Origin: Bondarzewia mesenterica | Taxonomy: Eukaryota; Basidiomycota; Agaricomycetes; Russulales; Bondarzewiaceae | NCBI GenBank assembly: GCA_004802705.1 | Contig: SGPL01000019.1 | Span: forward strand, 62,001 to 126,000 | DNA length: 64,000 bases | Reading direction: 5' to 3' | Shown here: positions 12,672-24,883 of the stretch, piece after piece | Numbering within the stretch: the first letter of the stretch is position 1 | How the letters are laid out: each line of letters starts with the position of its first letter | Notes under the pieces: model-generated | What the model saw: the letters and a program-made list of their open reading frames with translations, nothing else | Told to the model about the DNA's origin: nothing | Databases searched by the model: none | Translations under genes and position numbers: made by a program

Positions 12672-12744
12672 GTAATCCAAATAAACAAGGTAAGAGCGAG
12701 CTGCGCAGGTTTGAGCGTGTACAAGGAGTCGCGGTTGTGGCGCG

Positions 12745-12808
12745 ACGCGACTGTCTTCTGTGTAGGTCGCTACGGAGACTAGGCGCGACGCGTCTTGCTT
12801 CGACGCGC
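12745..12808. promoter_or_regulatory. ACGCGN (MCB-like) boxes between ORC2 and CHL1
   Basis: Only about 180 bp separates the divergent start codons of ORC2 and CHL1. It contains ACGCGA (12745-12750), a perfect MluI cell-cycle box ACGCGT (12788-12793) and ACGCGC (12803-12808). MBF/E2F-type factors bind such boxes in fungi to drive G1/S transcription. Both flanking genes are S-phase genes, which fits, but binding is inferred. Confidence 0.5.
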
Positions 12809-12852
12809 ACCTTTCAAGGCCTTTCATCGTTCAGACCTGTCGGACTTCCATC

Positions 12853-15800
12853 ATGTCAGAGACTGCTACAGCTGAAAATCTCACCAAAGATTCTCTCACT
12901 TTTCCGACACCCGAGAACTTCCCCGCGTTCCCGTACCAGCCTCCATACGATATTCAAACAGACCTTATGCGCCACCTTTATACGGCCATCGAACAGCGCA
13001 AAGTAGCCATTGTCGAGAGTCCTACGGGAACAGTGAGCACGTCAAACCTATGTAAAGGACGGTCTTCTCAGAAATCAGTTTGCAGGGGAAAACGCTCAGC
13101 CTCCTCTGTGCCAGCTTGAGTTGGCTGGACGATGATAAAAACCGTGCTCGGCAGGGCCAATTGGATGCCCTTACCGGTGATGATGGTGGTATGTTGTTTT
13201 CTTTCCTGTTGTGCAGCGGAGAAAGATTTATCTATCTGGTGATCGCTGAAAGGTCCAAGCTGGGTGATTGAGCAAACCAGAGATCGACTCCGACGTGAGC
13301 TTGAAGCCGACGAACGAGAGTATCAAGAACGACTCTCGAAGGCCAGGAAAAGAGAAGCAGCTTTGAGGAAGATGTCGAAATCACGAATCAAGAAAAAACA
13401 GGCAAGTTTATCTCCATTCTTTCCTTTCGACTTCACCCTAAGTAATTCATAGAAATACAGCCCCGACGACTCGTTTGACGTTGATGACGATGCCTTCCTA
13501 CCTGAGGATGCATCGTCAAGCAATGATGCACACGCGGACTCATTACCATCCACATATAACTCCCTGCAACGGTGCGTCTGTGCTCAACTGATATATTCCT
13601 TCTGCTTGCCGATATTGACCCATATCTTCAGGTTCACTGGCGCACTGAATTCTACGGAACAGAGACCCGCCTGCCGGAAAATCTTCTACGCGTCCCGGAC
13701 CCATTCTCAACTGTCCCAAGTCATCCCAGAGCTTACTAGGCTTCGTCGATCTGTTCGGCAATCTCATGTAGCCGCCATTTCCGCTGATGGCCCGATGCCT
13801 AACCCTAAAGTGACCTCCGGCAAGAAGAGAAATCATCTCGCGGTTGAAGTCCCGGACGGCGATGAAGATGTCGAACAACCACGATCGCGCGCAGTCGCTC
13901 TTGGGTCCCGCAAGCAATTGTGCATTAACGGTGAGCTCAAGCGGAAAAGTGGCGATCTGGACGAAAATTGTAGAGAGTTGTTGAACGGTAAGCTTTTTCC
14001 TCTCCTTCACCTTAGCTCACTATCGAACAAGTGGGAGCAGCAAAGAACGGGAAACGCTGTCCATACCTTCCCAAGCTCGGAGAAGAATACCGTTTACAAG
14101 ACTTCCGTGACGAGATATTGGTGCGTGAGGCGACCTTGAGCTATCGGATTCGAACAATATATAGAGGAAGTGTTTTCCCCCTCTAGTCAGAGCCGAAAGA
14201 TATCGAGGACCTCGTTCTAGCGGGAGAGGCAGCACACATATGCCCTTATTTTGGCTCAAGAGAAGCTATCGCGGAAGCCGAGGTCACTCGTCACTCGGTC
14301 TCAATGAAGTACATGCCTTCTAAATCGTACTCACATCACAGGTAGTGACGTTGCCGTACAATCTGCTTCTTCAGCCTACGGCTCGTCAAGCATTGAACAT
14401 CGATCTATCGGACCAGATAGTTGTTATTGACGAGGCGCATAGTACGTACTTGTTGCACTCGAGGAATCTGTCGCTAATAGTTATCAAAGATCTGATCCAG
14501 AGTCTGCTGTCGCTCTCAACCGTGGCTTTATCCCTAAACGTCCTGACTGTTTCATTGAATCAACTCTCAACGTACCTCTCGAAGTACCAATCACGTTTGT
14601 CCTCGAAGAACGCACTACACCTTCGACGCCTCGTCACCTTTTTTAGAGGCTTTCAAAGTCTTCATGACAGACTGGCGGGGTCAGCGCAAGCAGGGCTCAA
14701 CCGAGGTTATGACCGTGGATGCCATCCTGCAAAAACTCGGACGAAAGCTGGAAGGTATCAATCTGTTGGAGATACAGGAGTATATTCGCAGCTCTAAGGT
14801 CGGTATTATTTGCTCTTTTGAGAGATATCGTTCCCTGACATACCAAACAGATTGCTAGGAAGGTCGCTGCGTTTTCGAAGCATATTGCTGAAAACGGGAC
14901 CGACAAAGGTGAGAGTGAATATGTCCGCCACAATAAGGGTTTACTGATCTCCGTGTGCACGTAGTCACTACGCCGCCTATAACAAGCCCTCCGTTGCATG
15001 TTATTGAGAGCTTTATCTTTGCGTTGACCAAATCTACTGATGGTGAGAGAATATTACGACTTTCCGGCGCTTTCCGTGCTTGATGTAATTCTCGTTTATG
15101 CAGATGGAAGGGTCATTCTGGCGGTTTCTCAGGACGGTCAAGCCGTCGAAGCAAGATATCAGTCTCTCAATCCGTCACCTGCGTTTCGTGAAGTTGTCGA
15201 TGCTGCTCGGAGTGTCATCCTAGCGGGAGGGACATTATCCCCGGTAGACCCTATCTGAATTTGACTAGTTTGCGAACACTCATGATTGTTATGCCAGATA
15301 TCGGACCTTACAACCCAACTATTCTCCTACTTATCCCAGGACAAGGTCTCGGTTTTCTCCTGTCGTCATATCATCCCTAGCGCCAATCTTCAAACACTCG
15401 TTGTTGGTAAAGGGCCACGAGGTGGAGATCTCAACTTCAAATTCTCGAATCTCAGCAATCAATCCCTGGTGTGTAGATTTATTTATGAATTTTGTATCTC
15501 AAATGCTTAGCTCGCCCTGTATTAGATCATTGAACTTGGCCAACTTCTCTTAAATCTGGCCAGATTAGTTCCTGGAGGCATGGTAGTGTTTTTGCCATCA
15601 TATAGAGTCCTAAACCAGGCTTTATCAGTATGGAAAGAGGGAGGTCTTATTCATACTTTGCAGTTTAAGAAAAAGGTAAGATTCACTTTTTATTTAATTA
15701 AAAAAGAATTGATAATTTAACCTCATTAATTGAATAGATATTTGTAGAACCTTCAGCTAGCAATGAGGTTGATGCAATCTTACATGAATATACCATTGAA

Positions 15801-16358
15801 GTACAGAAATCAGTGAGTTATTATTAATTTATTATTAATTTATACTAATTTTAGCTTAAAAGAATCTGTCTCAAAGCAATGGTGCTCTTCTATTTGCAGT
15901 TGTTGGTGCAAAGTTATCAGAAGGCTTGAATTTTTCTGATGATCTTGCACGAATGATTGTGATAGTTGGTCTTCCATTTGCTAATATCAATTCTCCAGAG
16001 TTGCAAGAGAGATTGAAATATGCTGATAAGCTTCAACATACATTTGCTCAATCAAGCTCACAGTTTGGAAGTGCTGGCATACAACTGTATGAAAATCTTT
16101 GTATGAATGTTGTCAATCAAAGTATAGGTGAATTAATCCATTTAAATTATTTTTTAATATTTTTAATATTTTTTAGGTCGAGCTATACGTCACAAAAATG
16201 ATTGGGCAAGTTTAGTGTTAGTTGATGCAAGATATCAATCTCAGCACATTCAAAACAAGTTGCCGAATTGGATAAAGGAGTCATTGGCTTCTACTCAAAC
16301 ATTTGGACAAGCCATTAGATTGGTAACACAATTTTTGCAATTAAAAAGACATAAATAA
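12853..16358 (+). CDS. CHL1: CHL1/DDX11-type Fe-S DNA helicase
   Basis: A superfamily 2 5'-3' DNA helicase (XPD/FANCJ relatives) needed for sister-chromatid cohesion and fork processing. Motifs in order: Q-motif region FPYQPPYDIQTDLMRHLY; Walker A SPTGTGKTLS, split by the first intron; IFYASRTHSQLSQVI (motif Ia); four Fe-S cysteines in KQLCINGEL, DENCRELL, KRCPYLP and HICPYFG; DEAH box VVIDEAHNL; SVILAGGTLSP; VPGGMVVFLPSY; LSEGLNFSDDLARMIVIVGLPF; and motif VI QSIGRAIRHKNDW. At least twelve exons join in frame. The intron at 13402-13452 has a GC-AG donor (CAG/GCAAGT). From about 15530 to the stop, both exons and introns become strikingly AT-rich while the protein stays conserved (see findings). 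The stop follows QLKRHK. Confidence 0.93.
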
Positions 16359-16385
16359 TTACATATAATTTTTTTTCACTTTACA
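15530..16385. other. AT-rich island covering the 3' exons and introns of CHL1
   Basis: Base composition changes sharply inside CHL1. Upstream exons and introns look like the rest of the window (about half G+C by eye). From the exon starting at 15528, codon third positions are mostly A/T. The introns at about 15676-15738, 15811-15860 and 16125-16176 are almost pure A/T (runs such as TTTATTTAATTAAAAAAG). The 3' flank stays AT-rich to about 16385, then composition returns to normal. The coding frame and helicase motifs are preserved throughout. Confidence 0.8.
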
Positions 16386-16433
16386 AAAGTGCCTCTATCG
16401 TTCTCAAATTTTGAACATCTTAGGGTTATTCTT

Positions 16434-18114
16434 TCACAAAAGATGTGACAATATCAATAGGGTTTGAATATTGTGATTGATAGCAAGCCAAAGCAAATAA
16501 ACAAACAAGGTCGCCCTCAAGTCTGAACTTGCCTGATACAAACACCGTATGAAGAAAGATCATCAAAAAAGTGGCCGGTTCCCTTGAAGGGGGAAGAACG
16601 ATCGGCCGGACGTAGTTGACACTACAGAGCGACGATTTAGTAGCCGCTTTGCAAGAAGGCAGAGAAAGACATACGCAGAACGATATCTACGCACATACGT
16701 GATCGCATGGTTTTCGATCTCGTCCGGTATCACACCGAGTGTTTCCCAGTCGCCCGCTACATCCGCGTCGTCGATGTACCGCCGGATAACCTCGTCAGGG
16801 CTGAGTGCCGGCCACCAGACGGACTGTGCGGCTTTCGCAAGAGCCAACGCGACGCGCCGAGGGAGGACAGGGGCACGGGAGGGAGGGTTGTATGTGAGGG
16901 TCGACACGAGTTCGAGGAGGTACTCGAAGGTGAGTGTGGATGGGCCCGGAAGGGAGTATGTGCCGGGTAACGAAGACATGGAAATGAGGTTCGTGAGAGC
17001 TTGAGCGACATCCGTCACCTAGAAGAATTGAAGTGAGATAGAACGGTGCTTCGGTATTGAATCAGGGAGGGCTGACGTGAACAGGACGGATCTTAGTCTG
17101 CGCATAGTTAAGCTTCCACCAAATCGGCCAAACTGACGGAGGCGTAAGAGAATGGCACCGGTTTCACAGATCATAGAGTGAATACGCACTGGCAATATTG
17201 TTGAGCAACTTATCCTCATACCCATACATCGTGCCCGGTCGGACAATGGTTGCGGTCGAAAACGCCTCTTTCACGAGCACCTCACCTTCAGCCTTCGCCT
17301 GGAAGAATTGGGACGGCGAGTCGGCGGCAGCGTTAAGATGTGAGACGTGTACGAAGCGCGGGACACCTGATTTGGCCGAAATGTCCGCAATGCGACCTGC
17401 GCCCGTAGCGTTCACGTCTCGGAATTTGAAGTTCCTGATGACAGTGGTCAAATCACCTTTGCTCGTTATATGATAAGAGAGCAATACGCACTTCGTGTCG
17501 TACTCGCGTCCGACAAGGTTATACACGATGTCTGAATGACGCACGCACTCCTCAATCTGGCCCTCGTCCCGCAGATCCCATTCCTACCAAGTCAGATATA
17601 ATAAATGATTTGCAAGACCGGCGATTATTATTGGAGAGCAGGGCAGAGAAAGGAGAGAACAGAGCGCGTACCATAGGGACAATCTGCCCGAGATCGCCCA
17701 TAACTTTCAGATGGCGCTTTTCGTCTTCCTCGCGGTATGGGATGATGACCTGCGTCCCAGCCTTTGCTACAGCAGGACAAAACCATTAGAAACAGCTCAA
17801 ACGCCCCATCCCCTACCCCATTCTCCACACAGGCCGAGAAACACTTACCAAGCTTAGAAACAAGGTATCGCCCAAGGAAACCAGTACATCCAAAGACGGT
17901 GGCGACATGTCCAGTCACGGCACTACGTCCAGGAGGGCCGTACGAAATAACTGGCTTCTTATCGGGAAGCGTAACGAGGTCATGCAGAGCACGCTGCCAG
18001 AAAACAATGTTCAAGAGTTGTCTGACAAGTCCTCGAACCAAAGTAGATGCGAACCTTCCCTGGAGCAGTTGCAAGGCGCTGCAAGCGCGAAAAGGTTGCT
18101 GGCGAGGACAACAT
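16434..18114 (-). CDS. NDUFA9: NADH dehydrogenase (complex I) 39 kDa subunit, NDUFA9/NUO40
   Basis: An accessory subunit of mitochondrial complex I, an atypical short-chain dehydrogenase fold holding NADPH. The ATG at 18114 begins [18 protein letters not shown], an Arg/Ser-rich mitochondrial presequence. After an intron the protein continues [19 protein letters not shown] and [24 protein letters not shown] sequence containing the GxxGxxG dinucleotide motif. Then come [32 protein letters not shown] and [20 protein letters not shown], all NDUFA9 landmarks, and [20 protein letters not shown]. Near the C-terminus [10 protein letters not shown] splices to [18 protein letters not shown]. With that join the next stop is at 16434; unspliced reading would stop at 16563, so the last residues are uncertain. 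It is divergent from the DUF2462-like gene and convergent with CHL1. Confidence 0.9.
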
Positions 18115-18336
18115 CCTGGCCGGCGCAGGTGAGTTGGAGTATGGAGGTAAGTGTGTGCAGCCGACGGCGTTGAGACCAATGGCCAAGCGTCCTTTGACAA
18201 CGCTCACCGACGCCGGTGTTTCCCGGACAATAGACCCTAACCCCAAGAATCTCTTTTCTTTATTCTACAGTCGCGTTTCAAGTTCCGGCCACTGCCCTTG
18301 TCCACTGCTTCCTTCAAAATCAAACGGTTATCCAGG

Positions 18337-18789
18337 ATGGCTCAAGGCAAAACCAAGGGATTGCAGTCTAAAGCACCAAACTCTCGTCATGCTCAAAAGG
18401 CTGCTGCCAACATGAAGAAGGGCTGGAGAGCTGTCGCACCTAAGAAAGCTGTTGCTGTAAAGCAGGCTGCGATGCACAAGGTTTAGTCCACTCCTTCCTT
18501 TACGGCCTCAGAGTCATGCTGACCTGTGACCTCCCCCATCGTCCCTTCTGTTTCATGTTCGTTCTATACACTAAACTCACTCATCGGAACGTCTGTATAA
18601 CAGTCACTCAGTGCCAAAATCAACAAGTCTGTTGAGCGGCAGATGGTGAACGCCGCGTCCTCAGGAAAGCTTACCATCATGAAAAATATAGCAAGCGAGG
18701 GGTAAGTGAAATTGCCTGGCCCCCTTCTTCACGTTTTCTTAAAGTTCACTTTTACTACTAGGGGGCCATCCAAAAAAAGCAAATCGTAA
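18337..18789 (+). CDS. Small basic protein, DUF2462 / C19orf53 (Leydig cell tumour 10 kDa) family
   Basis: A three-exon gene for a protein of about 92 residues. Exon 1 from the ATG at 18337 gives MAQGKTKGLQSKAPNSRHAQ and ends GWRAVAPKKAVAVKQAAMHK. Exon 2 (from about 18604) gives SLSAKINKSVERQMVNAASS and GKLTIMKNIASEG. Exon 3 adds GPSKKSKS and the stop at 18789. MAQGKxK at the N-terminus, the central APKK and the C-terminal helix are the family hallmarks. Family members are small Lys-rich, probably nucleolar proteins of unclear function. The introns have GT-AG ends; the first donor is GTTTAG, which is weak. The promoter is shared with NDUFA9 (222 bp between starts). Confidence 0.8.
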
Positions 18790-19810
18790 TTTTTCTCGCA
18801 TCGGCGGATGCTAAGAACAAGAACTACCGGTGTCGCATGTATGCACTCACGCTCACTTCTTTCGGCCCTCGCAGCTGACGGTAGAATGATCCACGCATAG
18901 TCTCACGTTGCTTTACCGTTCACAGGCTGCAGTGAACGGCGAAGCCTCACCGCTACCATGCTTTGCTCCGCATCTACCCCATTTCCACGTTCGCAGCCTT
19001 CGGTCGGGTGATCGACTGAATGCTTTCCTCGTGTCGTGTTTGCCCATTCGATGACCCAGCCAAGAAGGAGATCTGCCGCGCTCGTCCCTTCTTGTTCCCT
19101 TGATACGCGTGTTACACGCTGCATATCAGCGTGTTCGCGATGATATCCAAATGCTCGATGATACGGGTCGGAATGGGATCCAGTCTGCCTGCTGATATGT
19201 AGATTGCCAATGAAACGACATGAAGGCTAGATTCACCAAAACAGCTACGTGGCTAGTCGCACTAGTGTGATGCGGTGCAGGGTATCGAGTGCATTGGAAT
19301 GAAGACAGAGTTCATGTGGATACCGTGGATATGTAAATTGAGTGAGGCAAAGACGAATGACATGACACAGGTAAAGGTGATGATGGGGAATGTGAAGGGA
19401 ATATGGCTACGTGAATTGTGCAGAGAAACGGACGTGAACAATGGCTGGCACACAGTAAAAGGACCATACGTACTGAGTTGACAAACTAAAGATATGGAGT
19501 GGGTGCATGGATGTGATCAGGACGATATTGAAAGGGGGGGTTATTGCAGACTGTCATGATGGAGATCTGGAAGATTGGACTTGGTAAAAGGAAAAATTGC
19601 ATGATGAGCGACGCGTTCGTGCAAGAATCAGAAAGCCAAGGAACGAAAAAGGAAAAGAGATTCACAAATCAAACGGAAGAGCTAATTGCAAGGAAATAAA
19701 GCGCGCAGACATGCGTTTTTGAGCATAAAGCCGAAGACGATACGGCAACGGGATGGGTATGAAAAGCAGCGGTCGTGAACATAATGATGAGCTCGAGAGC
19801 ACTTCATCTC
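18790..19810. other. Gene-free interval with one short perfect hairpin
   Basis: I see no supported gene here; this is the space between two convergent 3' ends. The only clear structure is an 8-bp perfect inverted repeat, CCGTTCAC (18916-18923) and GTGAACGG (18932-18939), with an 8-bp loop. It could lie in a 3' UTR or act in transcript ending, but this is not established. Confidence 0.5.
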
Positions 19811-21970
19811 CTACAGCTTCTGAGTACCGCCGAGGCCAAGCGACGACACATCCCCAGTGCCCAGTTGAATTATGGAAAGTTTAATCCGACCGAGCGCTTG
19901 ATGATCGTTCGATGAGAGAAAACCATCCCGCTGCGCGTCCACGAAGCGGATGACCTTGTCAAGGCAATCCATCGCCTCAGGAAAATCAGGAACCTGCTCG
20001 GGGAGGGATGTCATTGAAGATGCTTGGTAGGTGTCATAAGAGAAGGGTGGGTGCGACATCTGAGTCATCTGCACAGACGGATTGGTGTGCATGGGAATGT
20101 CAAGAGGCTCACGATGTTGAGAGATGTCGGGATGGGCGGGAATAGGATCGCTGATCTGATGAGGATCCATATGCTGTGAACTGGGCAGTTGGTCTGACGG
20201 GTGCGTCGATGTTGACGAAATGGACGTGTCGGCAATCAGTGCACCATGGTCAAGCGAGCTTGGGAGGGGGATCGGTTGTCCGTCGGCGACAGGATCTGCA
20301 AGGGCGAGTGGTTGTGCGCGGACAATTGCCCCTGCGCATCCTGCAGTGCTACAACTGACTGTTCGGGACGCATTCCATGCCCGTCAGGATCATCGGAACC
20401 CATCTCATGGCGACCGATGAGGTGAGCAAGATGCCGGTCATCCCGAGGCAAAAGTGTGGCATTAATGTCGTATAGATTTTGCTTCACGATGAGATCGGCG
20501 AGAGGCCCTCGAGGCCTGTCGTCTTCGTCGTCTTCGTCCCGCACTAAGCCTGCATCCGCCACCTGTGCTACCTTCTCGTCGCGACCATCGCCGACCCAAG
20601 CACCGCGTCGGATGCCATGCCGGTGCTTGAAATTCTCTACCCAACCAGAGCTTGCCTTGAATTTGTCGTCCGGGATCTGCAAGGCCTTCGCAACCTCCTT
20701 GGCTTTGCTTCGGATGACTGCGTCACTGAGCACAACCTTGCGATCCCGACATTCTACAAGCCACTTGACGAGTTCCGACTCGATCTCAGGAAATTTCGAC
20801 GGCCTAGAAATAGATGAATCGCGATAAGGAAGTGGTCTCATGGCGAAAAAAAAATTGAGTCACCTGTGTTTTGCCACACGATGTTCTTCATTCTCGACGA
20901 CGCTCAACCACTTGTTTTTTTGCTTGATGATCTTGCTGATCGTGCTGCGCTCGACACCATACTTGAGGGCGATGTCTTCTTGTCGCATGGTGGGGTTCTG
21001 CTGATGGAAAATACAGATCATCTTCCGATCGATATTATAAAGCCGCTGTTTGCGTTGCTTCGGTGGAGGCGGACGATTGGATACAGGAGACATGTCTCCG
21101 GAAGATCCAGCTGGGAAGGTAGGAAATGACTGGGAGTTTGGACCGGAAGTCGAAGAGACTGTGGTCAAGACTGAGGCTACACTCAAAGCGGGGGATGCCG
21201 AACGAGGGTTGGAGGCCGAGTTTGCGGAAGCAGAATTGGCAGAGTTGGATGCAGACCGCGAGTGACTAGGATAGAACCCGTACGAGTAGGGCGTGGCTGA
21301 TGTCGGGGGCGTGGCATACTGGGGAGATGCAGCAGGCATGGTGGGTACGGTAATGGGACCAGGGCGCATGACCATAGAGTGAGGATCTGGATACTGCGGG
21401 TATTGTGTAGGAGCTCCAATACTGTCTGGGGTCTGTGGACGAGACGACGGATGATTCATGAGATACATCTGCTGCCGCTAATTTTTGCCGCAATGTTTCA
21501 CATATTGAGACATAGAAAATAGAAAATAAAATATGCTGACATACGTCGTGAGTTTCTCCCGGCAATACTGGGTCCGTGCTCGCCTCTCTGCGGGCAGGGT
21601 GAGGGTGTGTCTGCGCTGCACGCTGACGGCGAGTGAGGATCCTGTTGGGCCCAATGCTGCTCTCGATCTGTGGTCCAGTCATGTTGAGCGGGTGCGTTGG
21701 GTGAACGGCAGCAGAGTGATTAGGGTCGATAAATGCATTGGGTTGCTGGTGAACGAATGATGAAGTAGAAGGAGAGGCATATTCAAGGTGATTAATGGGA
21801 TTATTGATGACAGGATACATCCGGGAGTGATCAGCTGCAGCCGAGCTGGTCGGCGGCGAATGCTGGTGATGCTGCCAGGGCGATGTATGCATCGCAGAGT
21901 CGAGATGCTGGCGGTGGGCGGAGAAATGCTGCTGATATGCGAGGGCATCGTAGTGTTGAGCGTTGTCCAT
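19811..21970 (-). CDS. CENP-B/psq-type double helix-turn-helix protein without transposase domain
   Basis: A probable DNA-binding protein of about 660 residues. The ATG at 21970 gives MDNAQHYDALAYQQHFSAHR, starting a His/Gln/Ser/Pro-rich tail. Exon 2 carries RKQRLYNIDRKMICIFHQQN and YGVERSTISKIIKQKNKWL, a CENP-B N-terminal (psq) HTH near residues 300-350. Exon 3 carries PSKFPEIESELVKWLVECRD and ASSGWVENFKHRHGIRRG, the second HTH_CENPB fold ending in the typical W-x2-(N/R)F-x2-RHG(I/L)R. The remainder is acidic, low complexity, and has no DDE transposase domain. Introns near 21479-21542, 20816-20872 and 20172-20239 join in frame. This layout is that of a pogo-derived protein reduced to its DNA-binding half, comparable to S. 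pombe Abp1/Cbh proteins. The targets are unknown. Confidence 0.82.
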
Positions 21971-24883
21971 CAAAACGAGCGAACATTCGCGGGGCGTAGA
22001 AACAAGAGAGAAAGAGATAGACCAGCGAACGAGAAATGAAACAAGGACTGTGCTGGGTTTGGTGCTGGCCAGGCGTTGTTTCTTGACGGTGTGGAATGAA
22101 GCAGCAGCACGCTTCCCAGCCGGATCCGTCTCTGTAATTTATGGGCCGGGGTCCACTCCGTGCTTGCCCTTAATATTTAATGCCCGTCCACACACAAACA
22201 AACTCCCCCTCTATCCTACCCTACTTTAGCTACTTATTAATTCGCGTATCCTCTTCTCGACCTTTTTGTTGCTTCCCACTTTGTATTTTCTCCAAAATTT
22301 CCCGTCATTCCACGGCCGGAGTTTACCGTTGGTGCCTAGCCGAGAAGAACAAGAGCTCTTGTTCTTTCAAGTTCGAACCCAACGCGGTGGCTGTCGCTGG
22401 GACTAGTGCACCCCTCATTGGCCCTCCCTCTCCGGTTGTCTCAGATCCTTTGATAATAAGGCCGTTGTCTGGCCTGAATGTCCCCAGATTGCCTCTTGTT
22501 TTCCTGACCCATCTGCCCGAGTCATACACGCGGACTGGGTCTCAATTGTCGCGAGGCTCACGCCTTCAGCTTCAGCCTCTCACTCAAACACGAGGATATG
22601 GGCTGGTAGTGACACTCCCCCCTTCCCTTACGGCGCTGTTCAAGCTCCAGGCCCATCAGAACTTTTTTTCTTTGTCAGAATCTCCCATGACCGCTTTTAT
22701 GAACGGATAGAACCCGAGGTTCTCATTTGAATGAACGCTCGGAGCACTTCTGCTCCTCCTCCGCTCAATTTTTCAATTTTCAGCGGTGCGTCTCTAGCCA
22801 TTGCTTGTTTCAACCCCTAGTTTTAATTTTTCATACCAGACCTGCTATTGTTGAAAATTGACGGATGCCGACATCATTCAGGTGTGCGAATTCCTCAATC
22901 TATAACTTTGATGTGTAGTCTTTTACTGTTTTCGTTGCCACATTCTCGGAAATGAACGCCTCATGTTTCGGCCATTGTTTATCTGCCTCATCGCTTTTTT
23001 TGCGGCCACGTTCAAATCGATAGTAGAAAGTCAGATTCATCCACGTATGCAATGTTGACTGAATTTGCTCCAGCTTCGTGACCCTCCTGCCTGCTCGGGA
23101 AGTGGATCATGAGGGATACTTTTCCTTGACTGGGCTTGCGTCAGCATCCATGAGTGCTTCAATCAAGGTTAGTTTCTTCTAGCGTTTTGCCCGTGGCAGC
23201 AGCCATTGTATTGACTGCATCTTGCATGAATCCTTCACCTTTTGTTCCTGGTTGCTGTACTTCCCCAAAGATTCGCAGAATTTGATCATCTCTAAGGCGT
23301 TATACTTCCTCGCTCTGTGTTTGAGGAATTTTTGGTCATCGACAACCAGTTAGGGTCCAACCGGATCTCGCTGCGCAGCTGCGACTGTATTTTGGCACCT
23401 ACCGATCGACTTCCGCGGGAGTGCTCATCCCCTTCTCTTCTGAATCCTTTCTGGCTCCGCCTTCTAGATTCAAGGGTCGTTCCATTTCCGGTCTAATTGT
23501 GCGTCTTGTCTTTACCTTGACATCTCAGCTCCTCCTTTCGCTGCAGCCTCTGGTTTCTTGTGCCGATTGCTTACCGCTGTGCTCATAATTTACTGTCCGC
23601 AAAAGGGAGGAGACCAACTCTGCGCGTTGGTGGAGCCCACGGGAACTTGATCTGTGTTGGGGCGTCAGGTGCTGCATCAGATGCGGTCGGTTCTGATTCG
23701 TCCGATTACTCGTTAATTCAGCTGTTTTTTCCCTTGGCCGATGAGATGCGTGGAGATGCGCGACTTCACGACTCATTCAACGGTATGCTTACTTAAATTT
23801 GTGCGATGGCCTTTGTATGGGAGTTCGCTGGACGATCAACTTCACGGCCTTCTAGTGGTTCGAGTACCCCGTTATCGCCCGTCCTGAGGCTATACCAACC
23901 ATGTATGTCATATCGTCTGCTCGCGAAAGATGTGCGTGCTGTAGAATAGATATTACTAATTATCAATGCAGGGTTCGAAAGCCTAGATGGTCGCGGAATC
24001 TATCCGCTGGTGTGTTTTCATCCTACATTGTTATTTCTCCTTCGACTTTGTCTGCCTCCTTCGTCTGCAGCGTCGATTAAAAATTCCATCACGTGAAAAT
24101 CCTCCAGGCAGCTCGTCCCTCTCCTCTCCTGCTAATTGAATACTAATCATGTCAGGTGAGCTGCGTGGAATCTGAGGTGTCGTCCTCGTACGCGTACTGA
24201 TTACGTTGCAGAGCTCAGGTGAGCATCCGAGAGGTGGGTTTACCGATTTGCTCCGTTATAACGGTCTCATTGGACCATCTATATTCTTTTGGATAGAGGA
24301 GGCGTGCCCTCGGCCCTTCTCAACTTCCTATCCTGAGAGGGAGGAGGCAGTACTAGCGAGGTGGGCGCCGAGTGTCGGCCAGGCCTTGCGCTGCTTCAAG
24401 CGGTCATGCATGCTGCCTCAGTATGTACATTGCATGAGAACTTTGTGCATACGACTTACCATTTGAACGATGGCGTTATGGCCATCACCTCAAGGTACTT
24501 TGCGATTGGCTTGGGGCACGTTGCGTAGGGGCAGTGTAAGGCCTGACTGCTCGATTCTGTCGGTAGAGATTTGAGCGTATGAACATCGAATCTGTCAGAC
24601 AGCCATTACCAAATAATTATCTGGGTGGTTTGCTCGTCCCGTATCTCAGCTTGAAGATGAGAGATCGCAGACCTCAGAGTCACTACATCCGGAAAAGGAA
24701 GGTTTTGTCGATCTCGGTGGCGCCGAGGTCGAAATTCGGAGACAACAACAAGGTCAAACACGGTATACGCGTCTGAACCACATCTTGTCTGTACTAAACT
24801 CGCTGCGGCGCATATATTGAATCCCTCCACCTTTTCGAAATTGACTGTGAAAACGCCATCTCCTTTTCATCTCCTTCGTTAGA
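21971..24883. other. Long divergent intergenic region, no supported gene
   Basis: 2.9 kb between the divergent CENP-B-like gene and CAF1. There are only short frames without recognisable motifs, and the + strand is pyrimidine-rich over parts of 22200-23500. It may hold long 5' leaders or leader introns for one or both genes; CAF1 and transcription-factor genes often have them. A CACGTGA site lies at about 24091. I cannot support any coding exon here. Confidence 0.45.

Noticed and set aside
12672..12827. 52-codon N-terminal extension of ORC2
   Set aside because: In frame, but crosses the MCB-containing shared promoter and looks unlike any ORC2 tail; the ATG at 12671 with an acidic tail fits better.
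22365..22385. tRNA-like word GTTCGAACCC
   Set aside because: Flanking bases do not pair as a T-stem and no A-box is present at the right distance.
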